DNA from: Candidatus Altimarinota bacterium
Lineage (GTDB): Bacteria > Patescibacteriota > Gracilibacteria > Absconditabacterales > Absconditicoccaceae
Length of the DNA stretch: 9,254 bases
Assembly (NCBI GenBank): GCA_027062165.1
Contig: JAMOTU010000073.1
Coordinates: forward strand, 1-9,254
Direction of reading: 5' to 3'
In this document: one piece after another, positions 1-5,741 of the stretch
Layout: each line of letters opens with the position of its first letter
Numbering within the stretch: the first letter of the stretch is position 1
Translations under genes and position numbers: made by a program
Notes under the pieces: model-generated
Told to the model about the DNA's origin: nothing
Seen by the model: the letters and a program-made list of their open reading frames with translations, nothing else
Databases searched by the model: none

Positions 1-132
1 AAAAGAATTGAAGCAAATGAGGATAAAATCGACAGATTACTTGAAATATTGGAAAAAAAAGACAAAGAAACTTTTAATGCTATAAAAGAAGATTACAATA
101 AATTATTGGAGAAATATCTAAATCAGAAATAG
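1..132 (+). CDS. C-terminal end of a helical, coiled-coil-like protein (5' truncated by window)
   Basis: An open frame enters at base 1 and ends at a TAG at 130-132, giving 43 residues that begin KRIEANEDKIDRLLEI and end EKYLNQK. The segment is almost entirely charged residues with leucine and isoleucine spaced in a heptad-like way, so it should be a continuous helix, probably a coiled coil. There is no start codon or motif in view, and the function cannot be told. The stop codon lies in the loop of a hairpin followed by a T-tract, so transcription of this gene probably ends here and the next operon has its own promoter. Confidence 0.7.
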   Translation, partial: KRIEANEDKIDRLLEILEKKDKETFNAIKEDYNKLLEKYLNQK

Positions 133-150
133 AATTTCGGATTTTTCTTT
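120..150 (+). terminator. Rho-independent terminator overlapping the stop codon of the first gene
   Basis: The sequence folds as AAATC (120-124) with GATTT (140-144), then GAAAT (126-130) with ATTTC (134-138), separated by one A/G mismatch (125/139). The loop is AGA at 131-133. The stem is followed by TTCTTT. The stop codon TAG (130-132) sits in the top of the hairpin. The stem is A/T-rich, hence weak, but position and T-tract fit an intrinsic terminator. The T-tract also forms the T-rich upstream part of the promoter that follows. Confidence 0.55.
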
Positions 151-156
151 TATAAT
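139..156 (+). promoter_or_regulatory. Promoter for the TPR/DUF1232/WYL operon
   Basis: The 18 bases GGATTTTTCTTTTATAAT contain a perfect -10 box TATAAT (151-156) preceded by a T-rich tract instead of a -35 hexamer, the usual form of housekeeping promoters in Campylobacterota. It lies 19 bases upstream of the chosen ATG at 176. The same 18 bases with one change recur at 2223-2240, in front of the GTPase operon. Confidence 0.6.
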
Positions 157-175
157 TTTGAAAAAGGAGATGAGG

Positions 176-706
176 ATGAAGTTAGAAAATGACCTTAAAT
201 TTTTAATGGCAAAATATGAATATGAAAAAGAAAATTATGAAACAGTACTTAGTATTTGTGATGATTTAATTGAAAATGATTATGCAAAAGGATATGGATT
301 AAAAGGACTTATACTTTTTTATTTTGATAAAGATGAAGCAAAGAGAATTTTTGAAAAAGGTATAAAAAAAGGAGATTTAATTTCAAAATTTTTTAAACTG
401 TTACTTGATAATCCAAGTCTTAAAGAGCCTTCTAATATTATACGAAAAACAAACGACATTCCTTTAAACGATGTTATAGGGGTATTAATTACTCATCTTG
501 ATTATGAAGTTGATGAATTTTTTGCTTCAATTTTATATTCTTATTCTTTAAAAGATGTTAAAGAAATTTTGCAAGAATACGAAAAAGCTATGGAAAATCA
601 AAATGATAGGAGAATAAGCAATATTAAAGAGTTTTTGAATTTAGTAAATCAAATAGATAATTCTCATACAAAAACAGTAAGGGATTTTTATGCTAAAAAA
701 TCTTAA
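176..706 (+). CDS. TPR-like helical protein of unknown function
   Basis: This is a 176-aa soluble protein, first gene of the operon. Residues about 3-75 look like two degenerate tetratricopeptide-type helical hairpins (alternating aromatic/small positions in KYEYEKENYETVLSICDDLI and GYGLKGLILFYFDKDEAKRI). The remainder is helical, with a charged C-terminus. TPR folds are protein-interaction scaffolds, so a partner role is plausible, but the family is not recognised. The start was set at ATG 176 because AAGGAG (163-168) lies 7 bases upstream. The upstream TTG at 158 precedes that Shine-Dalgarno sequence, and the ATG at 170 is too close to it. The 3' end overlaps the next gene by 17 bases, so translation of the two is probably coupled. 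No signal peptide or membrane segment is visible. Confidence 0.75.
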   Translation: MKLENDLKFLMAKYEYEKENYETVLSICDDLIENDYAKGYGLKGLILFYFDKDEAKRIFEKGIKKGDLISKFFKLLLDNPSLKEPSNIIRKTNDIPLNDVIGVLITHLDYEVDEFFASILYSYSLKDVKEILQEYEKAMENQNDRRISNIKEFLNLVNQIDNSHTKTVRDFYAKKS

Positions 707-1022
707 AGATAAAGCCATATCAGCTACTGTAAAAACAGCAATTAATCTTAAAATAAAGGAGTTTGGAGAAATGCTTAACTTAAAACTCAATTCACAAAAT
801 AAGACAATAGAACTTGAATTGATACTGCTTGGAGAAAAAGAGCCTTTATATGTAAGAATTGGGAATTATGATATAAGCAATGAGGGAGAAAAGTATTATT
901 TAATGACAAAAGATATAAAAACATCAAAAGAATGGATAAACATAGTTGCAAAAAATTATCTTGAAAACCAAAAGTTTGAAATACCAAAAAATATTGCAAA
1001 AACAATTAAAATAATCGCTTAG
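690..1022 (+). CDS. Small hypothetical protein (110 aa)
   Basis: The start is ATG 690, with TAAGGGA (678-684) 5 bases upstream, inside the end of the preceding TPR-like gene. The product has an N-terminal amphipathic helix (about residues 1-30, with small and hydrophobic residues on one face). After it comes an alternating-hydrophobic, beta-rich stretch (TIELELILLG, PLYVRIGNYDI), then a helical C-terminus. A helix followed by a curved sheet is seen in small lipid-binding folds, but that resemblance is only by eye and should not be taken as a family assignment. The TAG stop at 1020-1022 overlaps the Shine-Dalgarno AGGAG of the DUF1232 gene, so the two are transcribed and probably translated together. 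Confidence 0.7.
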   Translation: MLKNLKDKAISATVKTAINLKIKEFGEMLNLKLNSQNKTIELELILLGEKEPLYVRIGNYDISNEGEKYYLMTKDIKTSKEWINIVAKNYLENQKFEIPKNIAKTIKIIA

Positions 1023-1031
1023 GAGATTAAA

Positions 1032-1403
1032 ATGGTTGAATTTGACAAAGAAAAAGCATTGAATCTTGCTAAAAACTTAGCGGATAAATTTTCGATTGAA
1101 GATACTTTAAAATTTATTGAAAAAGTTAAAAATCAGCCTTTTTTTGAAGATGTAAAATTACTTTTTGAAATGATAACGGATAAAGAATATAAAGTTGATA
1201 AAAAAACTTATTTAATAATTGCTGGGGCGTTAGCGTATGCGGTATTGCCAACCGATATTATTCCTGATTTTATTCCGGGAATTGGATTTTTAGATGATGC
1301 GTTTGTAATAAGTATGACTATTAAACAATTAAGTGATGAAATTGAGAGATACAAAAGGTTTAAGGATGAAAAAACAAAAAAGATTGAATATCATTCTAAA
1401 TAG
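1032..1403 (+). CDS. YkvA-family (DUF1232) protein
   Basis: This 123-aa protein carries the DUF1232 signature at residues 71-92: VLPTDIIPDF then IPGIGFLDD, with the conserved D75, P78, D79, P82, G83, G85, D88 and D89. A short hydrophobic helix (LIIAGALAYA, residues 61-70) precedes it. The family is small, widespread and probably membrane-associated; its biochemical role is not established. The N-terminal 50 residues form a charged helical extension. The start is ATG 1032, with AGGAG (1021-1025) 6 bases upstream that itself overlaps the previous stop codon. Its 3' end overlaps the WYL regulator gene by 38 bases. A DUF1232 protein co-transcribed with a WYL regulator suggests that the regulator controls, or senses with, this small operon. 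The family call is secure; the function is open. Confidence 0.88.
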   Translation: MVEFDKEKALNLAKNLADKFSIEDTLKFIEKVKNQPFFEDVKLLFEMITDKEYKVDKKTYLIIAGALAYAVLPTDIIPDFIPGIGFLDDAFVISMTIKQLSDEIERYKRFKDEKTKKIEYHSK

Positions 1404-2217
1404 ACTTCTTTTAGGTGATACTATAAATACCACTAAACTTGCAAAACAATTAAATGTAACTGAAAGGACAATTTTAAACGACATAAAAGAATTGCAACTA
1501 GCTCATGAGATTATATCTCCTAAAAAAGGATATTACAAATTAAAAGAAATTCCTAAATTTATGAAGCAAGAAATAAAGGAAATATTGGAAAATCTTATCT
1601 ATTCAATTGCATATCACTCTTTTAAAGGATTTGAACAAGAGATAAAAGGTTTATATAGTAATGAATTTTTGGTTGAATTTGACACCGAACTTGAAGCAAT
1701 CAGGGATATTGAACTTTTTAAAGAGCTTTTGCAATCGGTAAAATGGAACTACTCTATTGAAATAATTTATGAAGGAAATAAAAAAACTCTCCATCCTTTA
1801 AAAATAGCAAATTATCAGTATTACTGGTATCTAATAGCAATAGATTTGATTGAAAACAGAATTAAAACTTTTCTTATAAATAAAATAGAAGCTCTTTATA
1901 TGCTTTATGAAAACTTATATGGAGATACTTCAAAAATAAAACAAAGTCTAAAGAAAACACCTTGGATAAAAGAAGAAGTGAAAACGGTTGAACTGAAAAT
2001 TTATCCACCTTACCTTGAACCGGTTATGAGACGCACGCCTATAAACTGTGAAATATCAGAAAAAAACGATGAATTTGTTTTGATTAAGCTGTATTACTAT
2101 ACCGAAGAGGAAGCTATGAATTTTATTAAAAAATATATTCCAAATATTGAAGTTTTAGACGAAAAGTTGAATAAAATCTTAAAAGAAATATTACAAAATT
2201 TCTTAATCCGAAATTAA
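1366..2217 (+). CDS. HTH-WYL transcriptional regulator
   Basis: The 283-aa product has a DNA-binding helix-turn-helix of the DeoR/HTH_11 type at residues 8-46 (INTTKLAKQLNVTERTILND), followed by a helical linker. A WYL domain occupies about residues 120-178, with the name-giving W154-Y155-L156 in YYWYLIAID. A C-terminal WCX-like segment covers about 203-280. WYL domains bind ligands, in several cases nucleic-acid or nucleotide species, and many such proteins repress phage-defence loci (BrxR and CapW are characterised examples). The start was set at ATG 1366, with AAAAGG (1352-1357) 8 bases upstream. An in-frame GTG (1333) and ATG (1336) further up lack a good ribosome binding site and would enlarge the overlap with the DUF1232 gene. 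It is the last gene of its operon, 78 bases before the dynamin-like cassette, so autoregulation and control of that cassette are both plausible. Confidence 0.88.
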   Translation: MKKQKRLNIILNRLLLGDTINTTKLAKQLNVTERTILNDIKELQLAHEIISPKKGYYKLKEIPKFMKQEIKEILENLIYSIAYHSFKGFEQEIKGLYSNEFLVEFDTELEAIRDIELFKELLQSVKWNYSIEIIYEGNKKTLHPLKIANYQYYWYLIAIDLIENRIKTFLINKIEALYMLYENLYGDTSKIKQSLKKTPWIKEEVKTVELKIYPPYLEPVMRRTPINCEISEKNDEFVLIKLYYYTEEEAMNFIKKYIPNIEVLDEKLNKILKEILQNFLIRN

Positions 2218-2231
2218 TTTTAGGATTTTTG
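2205..2231 (+). terminator. Weak terminator at the end of the WYL operon
   Basis: AATCC (2205-2209) pairs with GGATT (2223-2227). Inside, AAA (2211-2213) can pair with TTT (2219-2221) across a G/A mismatch. The stem is followed by TTTTG. The stop codon of the WYL gene (TAA, 2215-2217) is in the loop. The stem is short and A/T-rich, so read-through into the GTPase cassette is likely to some extent. Layout and sequence mirror the terminator at 120-150. Confidence 0.4.
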
Positions 2232-2240
2232 TTTTATAAT
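2223..2240 (+). promoter_or_regulatory. Promoter P1 of the dynamin-like GTPase operon
   Basis: GGATTTTTGTTTTATAAT carries a perfect TATAAT at 2235-2240 after a T-rich tract. It is identical at 17 of 18 positions to the promoter at 139-156. The predicted leader to the ATG at 2296 is about 48 bases. It contains the direct repeat AATGAT (2238-2243 and 2252-2257, 14 bases apart), which overlaps the -10 box and could be a regulator site. Confidence 0.6.
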
Positions 2241-2264
2241 GATAACTGACAAATGATTAGAATG

Positions 2265-2270
2265 TATAAT
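2265..2270 (+). promoter_or_regulatory. Possible second -10 box (P2) of the GTPase operon
   Basis: A second perfect TATAAT, preceded by TG directly (AATGTATAAT, 2261-2270), lies 25 bases before the ATG at 2296. No recognisable -35 hexamer stands at the proper distance (17 bases upstream is ATAACT), so this is weaker than P1. In DNA this AT-rich the hexamer could also arise by chance. Confidence 0.3.
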
Positions 2271-2295
2271 TTTAAATAGGGAAAAAGGAGAAAAA

Positions 2296-3924
2296 ATGGC
2301 AAATAGTTTAGAAGAAATAGTAAAAAAATATAATTTGAATGTAAATTTAGAAAATGATAAATTTAATTTAAATATTGCATTTTTAGGAGAGTTTAATAGT
2401 GGTAAATCAAGTTTAATAAATTTTTTATTAAGTAAAAACATTCTTCCTACTAAAAATGAGCCTACAACAAAAAGAATTATTTTAATTGAAGGTAAAAATA
2501 TTAATGAACCAAAGTTTTACATAAAAAAAGAGGAAAAGTTAGAAGAAATTTCTTTAATGGATTTTTGGAGTTTAAATACTGCACCAGGAAATACATTGTA
2601 TATTGAGTTTCCTGCGAATGAATTTTTCCAGAAAGATTTTTTATTTATTGATACGCCAGGTATTTCTTCTATTGACGAAAAAGACTTTAATATTACCTTA
2701 GGATATTTGCCATTTGTAGATGGTGCTGTTTTTTGTATTGATGTGAATATCGGCTCAGTTAATGATTCTTTAAAAAATTTTATTATTAGAGAAGATGTCA
2801 AGCATATCTTAAAAAATGCTCTATTTGTTATTACAAAATGTGATGAGGATAAATTATCATTAAGTGAAATAGAGAAAGTAAAAGAAGAAGTTATTAACCA
2901 GTTAGAACTTTTAAATCGGGAGTATGATTTAAATATAAATGAGATAAAAAAAAGAGTAATTACAAGCTCTAAATCTAATGTAAGTAAAGTAAAAGAAAAA
3001 ATAAAAGAGCTTTTTTTTAATAAAGAAAGAATTTTATTAGAAGAAAAAACTGAAAAAGAATATCAAAATAAAAAATATGAAATAGTTGCAGTATTAAAAG
3101 ATTTGAAAAACACTATGAGTTTAGATACAAAAGAAATTGATGAAAATATAAAAAAATTAAAAGATGAATTAATCTTTTTATCAAAAGAAGAACAAAAAAT
3201 TTATGAAAAACTGAATAGATTAGAAGATAAAATTTTTAAAATAATAAAAAATCAACTTTTAACTTATCTTTCTCATATGCAAGTATTAGAAGATAAAAAT
3301 GAGATAACTGTTCATACAATTCAATTACAAGAAAATATTAAATCCATTATAAACAATGAAATTTCAAGACAATTTAAAGTTGAAAGCAACATATATATTG
3401 ATACTACTAAAATTGATTCTTTTGGTAAAGAAATAGAAAAAATTTTTAAATATGTTGATATGGGGAAAATTATTGGAACTGCTGTTTTAATGGCTGCAAT
3501 TGGACCTGCTGCAGATTTAGAAGGTAATGTAGCTGAATTTGTAGGTGGTGCAGTATTAGGAACTTTGGAAGATAAATCTTCAAATAGAAATAGCTCAAAA
3601 TTTTCACAAGTTAAAGCATTTTTTGGAGAAGTAATAAAACATATTAATCCTATTGATATAATTGGTGAGATAGGAAGGGCTAAATGGATAGAAACATTAG
3701 AAAAGGACACTACATATATAGCTAATGAAATCACAATGGATATTATCGAAGATTTAAAAAATAATACAAAAGATATTTTTGAAGAATTAAAATCAACAAG
3801 AGAAGAAAAACTAAAACTTATCCAAGAGTTTAACAACAAAAAACTTCTTGCTCATAAAGATTATTTAAGAAAGATAGAAGAACTGGATAAAGATATTAAA
3901 CTTTTAGAGAAAGGAAAAATTTGA
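2296..3924 (+). CDS. Dynamin-like GTPase 1, with hydrophobic membrane-paddle-like segment
   Basis: This 542-aa GTPase is the first gene of the cassette. The G domain is near the N-terminus: P-loop GEFNSGKSS (31-39), candidate G2 threonines T57/T58, G3 DTPG (119-122), G4 TKCD (180-183) and a possible G5 TSS (223-225). The GxxNxGKSS form is typical of bacterial dynamin-like proteins and related large GTPases. After it come long charged helices (about 240-330) and then a glycine/alanine-rich hydrophobic stretch (about 389-424, GKIIGTAVLMAAIGP and GGAVLGTL) in the position of a membrane-inserting paddle. A final helical bundle or coiled coil follows (470-540). Such proteins bind and remodel membranes through GTP-driven assembly. 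AAGGAG (2285-2290) lies 5 bases before ATG 2296. The end overlaps the next start as TTGA. LeoA of the E. coli Leo/Eleos group is a plausible relative, inferred from size and layout only. Confidence 0.9.
   Translation: MANSLEEIVKKYNLNVNLENDKFNLNIAFLGEFNSGKSSLINFLLSKNILPTKNEPTTKRIILIEGKNINEPKFYIKKEEKLEEISLMDFWSLNTAPGNTLYIEFPANEFFQKDFLFIDTPGISSIDEKDFNITLGYLPFVDGAVFCIDVNIGSVNDSLKNFIIREDVKHILKNALFVITKCDEDKLSLSEIEKVKEEVINQLELLNREYDLNINEIKKRVITSSKSNVSKVKEKIKELFFNKERILLEEKTEKEYQNKKYEIVAVLKDLKNTMSLDTKEIDENIKKLKDELIFLSKEEQKIYEKLNRLEDKIFKIIKNQLLTYLSHMQVLEDKNEITVHTIQLQENIKSIINNEISRQFKVESNIYIDTTKIDSFGKEIEKIFKYVDMGKIIGTAVLMAAIGPAADLEGNVAEFVGGAVLGTLEDKSSNRNSSKFSQVKAFFGEVIKHINPIDIIGEIGRAKWIETLEKDTTYIANEITMDIIEDLKNNTKDIFEELKSTREEKLKLIQEFNNKKLLAHKDYLRKIEELDKDIKLLEKGKI
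3911..3923 (+). promoter_or_regulatory. Ribosome binding site and TTG start overlapping the previous stop
   Basis: AAGGA (3911-3915) is 5 bases before TTG (3921-3923), which shares TTGA with the TGA stop of GTPase 1 (3922-3924). No other in-frame start lies upstream, and the next methionine is residue 389, after the whole G domain. TTG is therefore the only start that gives an intact GTPase. The arrangement points to termination-reinitiation coupling between GTPases 1 and 2. Confidence 0.7.
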
Positions 3925-5741
3925 ACTTAGTTAAAGAATTTATATTTAAAAGTTTTTTTAAAGAAAAACAAAAATTAATTGAAAAGTTGGAAGAAAACAA
4001 TTTTCATTTAGAAAAAAGCTTAAGGGGTAAAAAATTTAAATGTATTAAAACAATACAAAATGAAACTGTTAATCTCAAAAAGTCTTTCAATAAAAATCTA
4101 AATAGAATTATAAAAACCATCTCTTTTATAGAAAAATTAAAAACTTATGATTATATAAATGATGAGTTAAATGCTTTTCAAGAAAAATATGAGTTAATAT
4201 TACATTCTTATTTTTCAAAAACAACATTAGATGTAGCTTTAATAGGCGCTTTTAATAGTGGTAAATCATCTTTAATAAATTATCTTTTGGGCAAAAAGAT
4301 TTGTCCTACCGCTGATAAAGAACTCACATCTATTGTAACAAAATTTTATTTCTCTCCAAAAGAAATAATTACTTTCAATAAAAAAGAAATCTCTTTTAAA
4401 GAGTATCAAAAAATTGCAAACGGTAAAGTAAATAAACAAGGGATTATTGAATATGGATTGCCTCATCCTTTATTAAAGAAAGTTAATTTGTATGATGTCC
4501 CAGGATTTGAAGGAAAAGAGGAAAACAAAAATAAAGTATTAGAAATTATTGAAAATATGGATATTGTTTTTTATCTAATAGATGTAAATAAAGGAGCAAC
4601 TACTAATAGCGATAAAGAAAATCTAAAAGACATTGAAAAACTGAGAAAATTTAAAGGAGATAAATATTGTATTTTAACTAAAATTGATACAAATATCACA
4701 AAAGAAGAAATTTTGCAAGTTGTAAAAGAAATAGAAGAAAAAAATATTTTTGATGAAATCTTATTATCTACAATTAAAAACGATAAAGTAAGTTTATTTT
4801 TCAAAAAGCTTAATAATGAGCTCAAATATTCGCTTGAAAATAGTAAAGAATTTGATGTTTCTTTAAAATTAGAAGTAAAAAAAGGTAAATTAGGAGAATT
4901 ATTTAACTTTAGTAATCCTTATGTTGAAATTAAAAAGAGTGATATTATTGAATACAAAAAATTAAAACAGCTAAAAGATGATATAGCTCTTTTTATAGAA
5001 TATTTAGCTTCTAAAAAAGAGTATCAGCAAATTAATACACTTTTAAAAGAATTTAGCTTTTTAAATGAAAGATTTATTGAAATGTTGGAGACTGTAAGAA
5101 TAAAACAACAAAATTATGTAGAAGAATTTGAAAAAGATTTGAAATTATTAATTAATGAAATTACAATTTATATTAATGATTTAATTAGTTTAAAAGAGAG
5201 TATTGTAAATATTTTTTCTGAAAATTTAGAAGTTAAAGAAGCTTCAAAACAAGAAAGAGATTATTTTAGTACTCCTTATGCAAAGATAGAAAATTATTTT
5301 TCTCAAAACAATAAATTTATAGTAAAACAAATAGAGAAATTAACTTCCAATATCAATAAAAAAATAGAAGAGTTCAACTTAAAATACTCTTTAAATCTTA
5401 AGCCTTATTCTTTTGATTATATAAAACAAAAACTTTTTAATTATTATACTATTGAGTTATGGGATAAAGAAAAAATTTTAGATGGCAATGATTATTTTTA
5501 TGACAAAGATAAAGCAAAAGAAAGATTAAGGGAATTAAAAAAAGAATTATTAGATAGAGTAAATAGTCGTCCAGCAAAATTAATTGATTTTATCAGTAAA
5601 GATATTTTTATTAAAAATAAAAAAAATTTTACCTATAGAAGGGGTTATTTACAGGCATTAGATGAAATAGAAGAAAAAAAACTAAATAATTTTAAAACAG
5701 AAATAGAAGAATTCAAAAAGGAGATTAAAAATGCTAAATAA
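3921..5741 (+). CDS. Dynamin-like GTPase 2
   Basis: This 606-aa protein has an N-terminal helical region of about 100 residues before the G domain. That suits a dynamin-like neck or bundle helix that packs back on the C-terminal helices. G motifs: P-loop GAFNSGKSS (109-117), candidate G2 T136 in LTS, G3 DVPG (192-195) and G4 TKID (253-256). The following 350 residues are helical and charged (about 340-440, 530-605), and no long hydrophobic paddle is visible, unlike GTPase 1. Tandem dynamin-like proteins with only one obvious membrane-binding member are known from C. jejuni, where the pair forms a hetero-oligomer; a similar partnership is inferred here. Translation begins at TTG, coupled to GTPase 1, and the end overlaps GTPase 3 by 11 bases. 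It is named by motif only; the exact subfamily is not settled. Confidence 0.88.
   Translation: MNLVKEFIFKSFFKEKQKLIEKLEENNFHLEKSLRGKKFKCIKTIQNETVNLKKSFNKNLNRIIKTISFIEKLKTYDYINDELNAFQEKYELILHSYFSKTTLDVALIGAFNSGKSSLINYLLGKKICPTADKELTSIVTKFYFSPKEIITFNKKEISFKEYQKIANGKVNKQGIIEYGLPHPLLKKVNLYDVPGFEGKEENKNKVLEIIENMDIVFYLIDVNKGATTNSDKENLKDIEKLRKFKGDKYCILTKIDTNITKEEILQVVKEIEEKNIFDEILLSTIKNDKVSLFFKKLNNELKYSLENSKEFDVSLKLEVKKGKLGELFNFSNPYVEIKKSDIIEYKKLKQLKDDIALFIEYLASKKEYQQINTLLKEFSFLNERFIEMLETVRIKQQNYVEEFEKDLKLLINEITIYINDLISLKESIVNIFSENLEVKEASKQERDYFSTPYAKIENYFSQNNKFIVKQIEKLTSNINKKIEEFNLKYSLNLKPYSFDYIKQKLFNYYTIELWDKEKILDGNDYFYDKDKAKERLRELKKELLDRVNSRPAKLIDFISKDIFIKNKKNFTYRRGYLQALDEIEEKKLNNFKTEIEEFKKEIKNAK

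Noticed and set aside
158..175. TTG start at 158 extending the TPR-like gene by six residues
   Set aside because: AAGGAG at 163-168 lies downstream of it and is correctly spaced for ATG 176.
1333..1365. GTG/ATG starts extending the WYL regulator by 10-11 residues
   Set aside because: They lack a good ribosome binding site, and the extension adds nothing to the helix-turn-helix domain; ATG 1366 has AAAAGG 8 bases upstream.
3011..3018. Run of eight T, and a similar run near 7074, as phase-variable tracts
   Set aside because: Phase variation in Campylobacterota mostly uses G/C tracts, runs of this size are expected in such AT-rich DNA, and the reading frames are intact.
3321..3839. 172-aa open frame on the minus strand inside GTPase 1
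   Set aside because: It is a serine/phenylalanine/isoleucine-rich shadow of an A-rich coding strand, with no ribosome binding site; the plus-strand GTPase motifs prove the real frame. The other antisense frames inside the cassette are the same kind of artefact.
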